Assembly: GCF_019884725.1 (NCBI RefSeq)
Contig: NZ_CP082322.1
Span: 2,232,001 to 2,296,000 of the forward strand
Source of the DNA: Leucobacter tenebrionis
GTDB taxonomy: Bacteria; Actinomycetota; Actinomycetes; Actinomycetales; Microbacteriaceae
Reading direction: 5' to 3'
DNA length: 64,000 nucleotides
Positions 58,232 through 64,000 of the stretch are shown one piece after another (positions within the stretch are counted from its first letter, which is position 1; the number at the start of each line of letters is the position of its first letter). The position numbers and the translations under genes are program-made. Under the pieces are notes generated by a model. That model saw only the letters and a program-made list of their open reading frames with translations, searched no databases and was not told the origin of the DNA.

Positions 58232-59959
58232 TCATCGGGCTGGAGCCGGCGTCGCCTCGGCCAGGTCCAGTCCGGCGATGTAGCCGAAGGTCAGTGCCGG
58301 GCCGATGTTGATGCCGCCGGCCGGATAGTGGCCGCCGAACAGGTTCTTCTGGTCGACGCCCACGACGTAGGCGCCGGGGATGTGCTCGCCCCGCTCGTCG
58401 AGCAGCCGGGCGCGCTCGTCGGTGCGGAGGCCGGCGAAGGTGCCGAAGGATCCCTGCATCACCCGCACGGCGTAGAACGGGCCGCGCTCGATCGGAGCCA
58501 GGCTCGGATTCGGTCCGACCTCGGGATCGCCGCCGTAGCGGTTGAAGGGGGTCTCGCCGCGGTGGAACTCAGGATCCTCGCCCCTGCGCGCTCCCCGGTT
58601 GAATTTCTCGACCGTCGCGACGAGCTGGGCCGCGTCGATGCCGCAGCGCTCGGCGAGCTCGGGCAGCGTGTCGGCCCGCACGAGGTAGCCGGATCGCAGG
58701 TGCGGCCACTTGGGCACGGGGCGGGGCATGGCGAAGCCGAGCGGGTAGTGCGCGAGAAAGCGCGAGTCTCCGATCTGCCATGCCTCGGCCAGTTCGCCCT
58801 CGGGCGTCGCCGAGTTGAGCCCTGAGACGTAGTCCCAGTAGCCGTTCGCCTCGTTGACGAATCTCCTGCCGTCACGGCGCACGCCGATCGAGCCGGGCTT
58901 GGCGCGATCCATGATGTGGGGGAAGACGCCGGTGCGGCCGTTCGCGTAGGGCACGAGCGAGACGGGGCACCAGGCGGCCGGCGACGCGCCGCTCGTGTCG
59001 AGCACGCCGCCGAGCGAGCGGCCGAGCTCGATGCCCGATCCGTCGGCAGTTCTGGGGGCGAGGGTCCAGTGGTCGTCGGCGGATCGGTTGTGCGGGAAGT
59101 GGCCGACGCGCATCGCCGCATTCGCGGAGAAGCCGCCGCTCGCGATGACCACGCCGCGCGCGGCCCTGAAGCGGCGCCGACCGCGCGGGGTCTCGGCGAC
59201 GACGCCGTTCGCGCGGCCGTCGGAGGCACGGGTGATCTCGATCGCGCGATGACGCACTCGGATATCGACGCCGCGGTCGACGGCGGATTTCATGAGTCGG
59301 CCGGTCAGCGCGACGCCGTTCACGAAGTGCATGCCGCGCCCCTCGGTGAGGACGTCGAATACGTACCGGGTCACCCGTTTCGCCGCGTGCCACCAGCCGG
59401 CGGGTTTGAGCTTCGAGGCGGCGAGGAAGCCCGAGAGGTCGGGGCCGGCCATGATCCCCATGCCGAGGAACGAGGTCTCCCAGAACTGGGGTGCCATCAT
59501 GCGGCGCAACTGCTTCGGGAAGACGCGTCCGCTCACGGGTTTCGGCGCGACCGAGCGGTGGCCGGTCCCCGCGTGCGGCAGCCCGCCGTAGATGTCGCAG
59601 ATCTTGCTGCCCGGCACGAACTGCAGGAAGGTCTCGTGCTCGAAGAACGACACCATCTCGGGGGCCGCTCGGAGGAACGCGTCGGTGCGGGCCTCGTCGT
59701 AGTTCTCGCCGGTCACGGCTCGCAGGTACTGCTTGATATCGTCGATCGACTCGTCGACGCCGTCGGCCCGCGCGAACTCGTTTCGGGGTGCCCAGAGCCA
59801 GCCGCCGGAGCGGGAGGTGGCGCCGCCGCAACGGCGATCCCGCTCGAGCACGAGCACTCTGAGGCCCCGGTGCGCCGTGGTGACCGCCGTCGCGAGCCCG
59901 CCCGCGCCGGCGCCGATCACGACGACGTCGAACTCCTCGCACTGCTTCTCCCTGCCCAT
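58232..59959 (-). CDS. FAD-dependent oxidoreductase (KstD/fumarate reductase flavoprotein family)
   Basis: The 575-aa flavoprotein begins FDVVVIGAGAGGLATAVTTAHRGLRVLVLERD, the dinucleotide fold. It follows with GGATSRSGGWLWAP as in 3-ketosteroid dehydrogenases, GVVIASGGFSANAAMRVGHFP near 270, GVRRDGRRFVNEANGYWDYV near 362, and a C-terminal NLFGGHYPAGGINIGPALTFGYIAG. The family introduces or removes C-C double bonds. It is convergent with an MHS transporter gene and divergent from a LysR regulator, in a block of hydroaromatic genes. Dehydrogenation of a cyclohexane- or cyclohexene-carboxylate is an attractive but unproven role. Confidence 0.83.
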   Translation of the reverse strand: MGREKQCEEFDVVVIGAGAGGLATAVTTAHRGLRVLVLERDRRCGGATSRSGGWLWAPRNEFARADGVDESIDDIKQYLRAVTGENYDEARTDAFLRAAPEMVSFFEHETFLQFVPGSKICDIYGGLPHAGTGHRSVAPKPVSGRVFPKQLRRMMAPQFWETSFLGMGIMAGPDLSGFLAASKLKPAGWWHAAKRVTRYVFDVLTEGRGMHFVNGVALTGRLMKSAVDRGVDIRVRHRAIEITRASDGRANGVVAETPRGRRRFRAARGVVIASGGFSANAAMRVGHFPHNRSADDHWTLAPRTADGSGIELGRSLGGVLDTSGASPAAWCPVSLVPYANGRTGVFPHIMDRAKPGSIGVRRDGRRFVNEANGYWDYVSGLNSATPEGELAEAWQIGDSRFLAHYPLGFAMPRPVPKWPHLRSGYLVRADTLPELAERCGIDAAQLVATVEKFNRGARRGEDPEFHRGETPFNRYGGDPEVGPNPSLAPIERGPFYAVRVMQGSFGTFAGLRTDERARLLDERGEHIPGAYVVGVDQKNLFGGHYPAGGINIGPALTFGYIAGLDLAEATPAPAR

Positions 59960-60112
59960 TCACCGCTCCTCTCGTGGACCGCGCCGCGCCGGGCGGTCCA
60001 TAAGCATGGTGCGGCGCGCGTGCCGGGGCGGCAACTTTTAGGTCGTATTGTTTGAGGATCGGTCAGATTCTATGTAGTTTCAACACTGAATCCAGGCTCT
60101 GCCGGAGAGCGG

Positions 60113-60163
60113 GCCCGGCTAGAAAAGAAGCCCGGCCGGAAAGCAGGCCCGGCCAGGAAAAAG
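60113..60163 (+). repeat. Three 17-bp tandem repeats before the LysR gene
   Basis: Three adjacent copies of a 17-bp unit (about GCCCGGCYRGRAARRAR) start at 60113, 60130 and 60147 and end 11 nt before the GTG start. They lie in the divergent region with the flavoprotein gene and end in the purine-rich ribosome site. Confidence 0.65.
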
Positions 60164-60174
60164 GGGGTGCGCCC

Positions 60175-61074
60175 GTGGAACTCCGTTGGCTCGAAGCGTT
60201 CGTGGCGGTCGCCGAGGAGATGCACTTCGGGCGGGCCGCCGCCCGGCTGCACATGGCGCAGTCGCCGCTCAGTCAGGTGATCCGGAGGCTGGAACGAGAG
60301 CTGGAGACACCGCTGTTCGAGCGCAGCACGCGCTCGGTCTCGCTGACCGCCGCGGGGGAGGCCCTGCTGCCTCACGCCTACCGCGTGCTCAAGGACGTGC
60401 GCCTGGCCGCCGATGCCGCGACGAGCGCGCGCGGGGTGCTCGCCGGGGAGTTGAGCCTGGGGTTCTCGGGCATGCACAACCATCACACGCTGCCGCTGGT
60501 GGCGCGGGCGCTGCGCAGGGACCACCCGCGCGTCGAGCTCAAGCTCGTGGGAGGGGTCCGCACGTTCGACGGGATGCGCATGGTGCGCAACGGCGAACTC
60601 GATCTGGCGTTCGTGGGGCTCGTGGGCGAGCTGGATCCCGCCCTCGACGCCTGGGTGCTTTCGAGGCAGCGGCTGGGGGTGATCGTGCCGTCGGGGCATC
60701 GCCTGGCCGGACGGAGGTCCGTGCGGGTCGGGGAGCTGCGCACCGAGCCGTTCGTCATGAGCCCGCTCGACGGCAACTCCTCGCTGTCGACGCTCGTGCT
60801 GCGCGTCTGCCTGGCCGCAGGGTTCTCCCCGACGGCGGCGCAGGTGGTCGGGGATCCGTTCCTCTCCCTCAGCCTCGTAGCGGCGGGGGTCGGGATCGCG
60901 ATGACGACGAGCGAGGTCATTCCCGTGCTGCCGCCGTACGTCGAATGGGTCGAACTGGAGGGTGAGACGGTCGAGTTCCTGCATGCCCTCGTGTGGTCGC
61001 GGGAGAACGAGAGCCCTCGTCTGGCCGCGGCGCTCTCCGTCATTCGCGCCACCTTCCCAGATGTAACGAATTGA
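60175..61074 (+). CDS. LysR-family transcriptional regulator
   Basis: The 299-aa protein has a typical LysR HTH (about 1-60), MELRWLEAFVAVAEEMHFGRAAARLHMAQSPLSQVIRRLERELETPLFERSTR. A periplasmic-binding-like effector domain contains GELSLGFSGMHNHHTLPLVARAL and GELDLAFVGLVGELDP. It starts at the GTG at 60175 after an AAAAAGGGGG site; the longer frame to 60052 would put the tandem repeats inside the gene. It likely regulates the divergent flavoprotein gene and perhaps the transporter module that follows. Confidence 0.87.
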   Translation: MELRWLEAFVAVAEEMHFGRAAARLHMAQSPLSQVIRRLERELETPLFERSTRSVSLTAAGEALLPHAYRVLKDVRLAADAATSARGVLAGELSLGFSGMHNHHTLPLVARALRRDHPRVELKLVGGVRTFDGMRMVRNGELDLAFVGLVGELDPALDAWVLSRQRLGVIVPSGHRLAGRRSVRVGELRTEPFVMSPLDGNSSLSTLVLRVCLAAGFSPTAAQVVGDPFLSLSLVAAGVGIAMTTSEVIPVLPPYVEWVELEGETVEFLHALVWSRENESPRLAAALSVIRATFPDVTN

Positions 61075-61344
61075 TAACAACCACTATTTCGTTCTGCGAA
61101 AATTACTTCGATATCCGCAGAACCGCGCGTAAGAATCCTGATTGAGCTGTGATCGCGCATAGTTCCAGACGCATAGGGTCTTGGACAGATGCAATTGTTC
61201 GGCGTTGAATCGCACAAGAGCCCCTCACGAGGCGCCATCGCAGAGCAGCGGCGCACCGCGCTCGCACGGGCTCGGCCACACCATCCATCGCCGGCGGGGC
61301 ACACGACGAAGTGCTGATCCGGCCGAGCAGCAGTAAGGAACGAC

Positions 61345-62685
61345 ATGTCAGCTACGAACGAGACCCTCCCGCCCGAGGAAGTGATCCTCTCCGAGAAGCG
61401 CCGTAAGAACGCACGCAACTCAGCGATATCCGGATTCGTCGGCAGCGCGCTCGAGTACTACGACTTCTTCATCTTCGCCACCGCGGCCGCCCTGTACATC
61501 AAGGAGCTGTTCTTCCCCGAGGCCGGCGCGGCGGGCCAGCTGTTCTCGCTGGCGACGATCGGCGTGGCCTACGTGACCCGTCCGCTCGGTGCCGTGATGT
61601 GGGGATGGCTGGGCGACGTGTTCGGCCGCAAGAAGGTGCTCATCGCCACGCTGATCCTCATGGGCGTCTCGACCTTCGTGGTCGGCCTGATCCCCACCTA
61701 CGAGCAGATCGGGATCTGGGCGCCGATCATCATCATCGCACTCCGTCTGCTGCAGGGACTCTCCGCCGGCGGGGAATCCCCCGGATCGGCATCGCTCTCG
61801 GTCGAGCACGCCCCCGACCACCGTCGCGGTTTCTTCGCGAGCTGGACCCTCTCGGGAGTCACCTTCGGCATCGTGATCTCCTCGGCCGTGTTCATCCCGA
61901 TCGCGATGCTGCCGCAGGAGGCCCAGATGAGCTGGGGCTGGCGAATCCCGTTCCTGCTCAGCCTCGTCGTCACCGCCATCGCCCTCATCCTGCGCCGCAC
62001 GCTCGACGAGCCCGAGGTGTTCACCGAGACCAAGGAGCTCAAGCTCGTGGTGAAGGTGCCCGTCTTCGAGCTGTTCCGCCGCTACCCGAAGGCGCTGCTG
62101 CTCGTCACCGGCATGAGCCTCTTCACGATGGTCAATACGATGATCAACGTCTTCACGCTCGCGTACGGCGTCGATATCTCGGGCATCGACCGCAGCGAGA
62201 TGCTCACCTTCGTCAGCGTCGCCAACCTCATCGCGGTCGGCACCATCCCGGTGTTCGCCCACATCTCGGACCGGATCGGCCGGAAGCCGGTGTTCATCAC
62301 CGGCTCGATCGGCATGATGGTGCTCGCCTTCGCGTTCCTGTGGGCGCTCAACGCCGGAGGCCCCGGCGACACCTGGTTGATCTGGGTCACCGGGATCCTG
62401 CTCCTCTCCGGGGCCTATTCGATGAGCAACGGCGTCTACCCCGCGTTCTTCCCCGAGCAGTTCCCGCCGCAGGTGCGCTACAGCGGCATGGCCATCGGCC
62501 TCATGTTCGGCCTGCTGCTCGCGGGCTTCACCCCGGCGATCGCGCAGTCGATCTCGGGTGAGGCGGGCAACTGGTTCGGCGTGGCGCTGTTCACCGCCGG
62601 TGCGGCCGCCATCTCGGGCCTGTGCGCCCTGCTGAGCCCCGAGACCTACAAGACCCCGACTGCCCGGCTGGGCCAGCGGGGCTGA
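61345..62685 (+). CDS. MFS transporter, MHS family (second copy)
   Basis: The 446-aa protein repeats the MHS pattern: ISGFVGSALEYYDFFIFATAAALY near 30-52, RPLGAVMWGWLGDVFGRKKVL near 74, RLLQGLSAGGESPGSASLSVEHAPDHRRGFFASW near 135, and HISDRIGRKPVFITG near 308. It differs throughout from the copy at 56877. AAGGA lies 6 nt before the ATG. The 270 nt upstream hold an 8-bp GTTCTGCG inverted repeat (about 61091-61123) but no confident promoter. It heads a TIM-barrel isomerase and shikimate dehydrogenase-like operon, so a shikimate-like acid is a likely substrate. Confidence 0.89.
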   Translation: MSATNETLPPEEVILSEKRRKNARNSAISGFVGSALEYYDFFIFATAAALYIKELFFPEAGAAGQLFSLATIGVAYVTRPLGAVMWGWLGDVFGRKKVLIATLILMGVSTFVVGLIPTYEQIGIWAPIIIIALRLLQGLSAGGESPGSASLSVEHAPDHRRGFFASWTLSGVTFGIVISSAVFIPIAMLPQEAQMSWGWRIPFLLSLVVTAIALILRRTLDEPEVFTETKELKLVVKVPVFELFRRYPKALLLVTGMSLFTMVNTMINVFTLAYGVDISGIDRSEMLTFVSVANLIAVGTIPVFAHISDRIGRKPVFITGSIGMMVLAFAFLWALNAGGPGDTWLIWVTGILLLSGAYSMSNGVYPAFFPEQFPPQVRYSGMAIGLMFGLLLAGFTPAIAQSISGEAGNWFGVALFTAGAAAISGLCALLSPETYKTPTARLGQRG

Positions 62686-62704
62686 ACCGGGAGTGCCGAC
62701 GATC

Positions 62705-63559
62705 ATGTCCGATATCGGGCTGGCCCACCTGTCGCTGCTGCACCTCGAGCCCGATGAGCTGGTACGGGTCGCAGCGGCGGCCGGGTACGACTTCGTCGGG
62801 ATCCGGGTGCGCGGGGCGACCCCCGCCGAGCGGATCGCCGACCTCTCGCCAGGTTCGTCGATGTCGCGGGCGGTGCTCGCCGCGCTCGACGAAACCGGGC
62901 TGCGGGTCGAGGACATTGAGTTCCTCGCGCTCGACGGGAACGTCGGGCGCGAGACCTGGATGCCGATGCTCGAGGCCGGCGCGGCTCTCGGGGCGCGCTC
63001 GCTGACGGTGGCGGGGGTCGATCCCGATGAGGCGCGCCTCACGGCGGCGCTCTCCGAGCTGGTCGGGGACGCGCGCGGTTTCGGGATCCTCCCCGCGATC
63101 GAACCCATCAGCTACAACGCGGTGAGCTCCGTCTCCCACGCGACGCGCATCGCGCGCGCAGCCGGAGCCGGGGTGCTGCTCGACCCGTTGCACCTGCGCC
63201 GCGCGGACACTCCGGCCGATGTCCTCGCCGAACTCGCAGCGGCGCCCGACTCCGCGACGATCGTGCGGATGCTTCAGCTGTGCGACGCGCCGTTCGCGAC
63301 GCCTGAGGCGCTCGTGATAGACGGGCCGCTGCCGCGCGGCATGACCGCCGACGGAGAGCCGCGGAAGGTCGAGTCTCGCGCCCTGCGGCTGCCGCCCGGA
63401 GAGGGAGACCTGCCCCTCGCGGAGATGCTCGCCCTCTTCGCGGATCGGCCGGTGGGCCTCGAGGTGCCCAACGGACCGCTCGCGGTACGACTCGGCGACG
63501 TCGGGTACGCGAGACTGCTGCACGAGCGCACGCGCGAGCTGATCGTGGGGGCGGCGTGA
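62705..63559 (+). CDS. Sugar phosphate isomerase/epimerase family (TIM barrel) protein
   Basis: The 284-aa protein has an AP-endonuclease-2-like barrel. It has LAHLSLLHLEPDELVRVAAAAGYDFVGIRV at the start, DIEFLALDGNV near 80, LPAIEPISYNAVSSVSHATRIARAAGAGVLLDPLHLRR near 140-175, and LPPGEGDLPLAEMLALFADRPVGLEVPNG near 235. Metal-type Glu/Asp/His positions (EPIS, DPLHL, LEVP) are present. It is single-domain, unlike QuiC at 54031. It starts 19 nt after the transporter; a GTG at 62693 is an alternative start. GTGA overlap with the next gene points to a dehydratase or isomerase step paired with it. Confidence 0.83.
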   Translation: MSDIGLAHLSLLHLEPDELVRVAAAAGYDFVGIRVRGATPAERIADLSPGSSMSRAVLAALDETGLRVEDIEFLALDGNVGRETWMPMLEAGAALGARSLTVAGVDPDEARLTAALSELVGDARGFGILPAIEPISYNAVSSVSHATRIARAAGAGVLLDPLHLRRADTPADVLAELAAAPDSATIVRMLQLCDAPFATPEALVIDGPLPRGMTADGEPRKVESRALRLPPGEGDLPLAEMLALFADRPVGLEVPNGPLAVRLGDVGYARLLHERTRELIVGAA

Positions 63560-64000
63560 GCGCGGTCGAGGGCGGATCGAGAGTGCGGGATCGTCGCCCC
63601 GAACCGCCCAGCCGCCTGTTCGGGCTGCTCGGCACGCACATCGAGGGCTCCCTCTCACCGCTGATGCATGAGGCGGAGGCGGCGCGGCAGAGACTGATGC
63701 TGAGCTATCGTCTGCTCGACACCGCCCTGATGGGGCTCGACGACCCCGACTGGGAGGGCCTCATCCACTGGGCGAGGCGGTTCACCTTCACTGGCCTCAA
63801 CATCACGCACCCGGGGAAGCAGGCGGTGATCCCCGCCCTCGACGAGCTCGACGACGATGCAACGCTTCTGGGAGCGGTCAACACGGTCGTGTTCGACGGC
63901 GGCCGGGCGATCGGCCGTAACACCGACCACGTGGGCTTCTCGGAGGCGCTCGACGCGCTGCACCGCTCGGGCGCCGCGGTCGGTATGGACCGCGTGGTGC
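63556..64000 (+). CDS. Shikimate dehydrogenase-like protein (partial at right edge)
   Basis: The frame opens at a GTG overlapping the previous stop (GTGA) and runs off the window after about 148 codons. It shows LFGLLGTHIEGSLSPLMHEAE near 25-45, the catalytic Lys in LNITHPGKQAVIPALDE, LLGAVNTVVFDG, and the Asp in IGRNTDHVGFSEAL. This is the N-terminal half of a shikimate/quinate dehydrogenase. It is clearly diverged from the copy at 55989. The Rossmann domain lies beyond the window. Confidence 0.85.
   Translation, partial: MSAVEGGSRVRDRRPEPPSRLFGLLGTHIEGSLSPLMHEAEAARQRLMLSYRLLDTALMGLDDPDWEGLIHWARRFTFTGLNITHPGKQAVIPALDELDDDATLLGAVNTVVFDGGRAIGRNTDHVGFSEALDALHRSGAAVGMDRVV

Noticed and set aside
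55920-58235. 771-codon minus-strand ORF
   Set aside because: It is antisense to the quinate/shikimate dehydrogenase and MHS transporter and rich in Arg/His/Asp, with no domain.

Overview
This window looks like part of the chromosome of a high-GC Gram-positive bacterium (Actinomycetota), most likely Micrococcales/Microbacteriaceae and perhaps Leucobacter-like. The evidence is very high GC with strong third-position bias, GTG/TTG starts, apparently leaderless genes, an LCP-family wall protein, a LAxTG-type sorting signal and ribD-ribE-ribBA-ribH order. The genus is inference. No rRNA, prophage, CRISPR array or intact transposase was seen.

Layout. 0-3.9 kb: riboflavin operon (minus strand) behind an FMN riboswitch. 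4.0-7.9 kb: an MFS transporter, LLM flavin monooxygenase and flavin reductase operon with a long leader that holds a Cys-containing mini-ORF behind a strong promoter. 8.0-16.3 kb: a GntR-controlled divergent catabolic island. Its minus arm has two AA_synth (DUF1185) proteins, an alpha/beta hydrolase, an aldehyde dehydrogenase, a tautomerase and an LLM oxygenase. Its plus arm has a SnoaL-flavin reductase fusion and a BCCT transporter. 16.5-23.3 kb: an alcohol dehydrogenase, trpS, two exonuclease III paralogs, a membrane protein and an LCP protein, with several large non-coding inverted repeats. 23.4-29.1 kb: tRNA-Thr and tRNA-Met, a gene-poor stretch with a decayed PLP-enzyme remnant, a LAxTG-anchored metalloprotease, a small anchored protein and a D,D-carboxypeptidase.

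29.3-64 kb is mostly aromatic and hydroaromatic catabolism. It holds a thiolase, an IclR regulator and pcaHGBDC; an HTH/nucleotidyltransferase pair that resembles a toxin-antitoxin module; benzoylformate decarboxylase with a divergent benzaldehyde-type dehydrogenase; a FUSC protein and a CynX-type MFS; a hydantoinase-like/DUF917/permease operon; pcaIJF with a second IclR regulator; pobA; a 3-dehydroshikimate dehydratase with TetR; a quinate/shikimate dehydrogenase with an MHS transporter; a KstD-like flavoprotein opposite a LysR regulator; and a second MHS transporter, TIM-barrel isomerase and shikimate dehydrogenase module cut by the window end.

How they work together (inference): aryl-glyoxylates and aldehydes, 4-hydroxybenzoate and quinate/shikimate would all be funnelled to protocatechuate. 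PcaHGBDC and PcaIJF then take protocatechuate through the beta-ketoadipate pathway to succinyl-CoA and acetyl-CoA. The best candidate for an undescribed system is the 8-16.3 kb island. I read it as a pathway for a quaternary-ammonium or N-heterocyclic betaine: BCCT uptake, then flavin-dependent ring opening, semialdehyde oxidation and hydrolysis.
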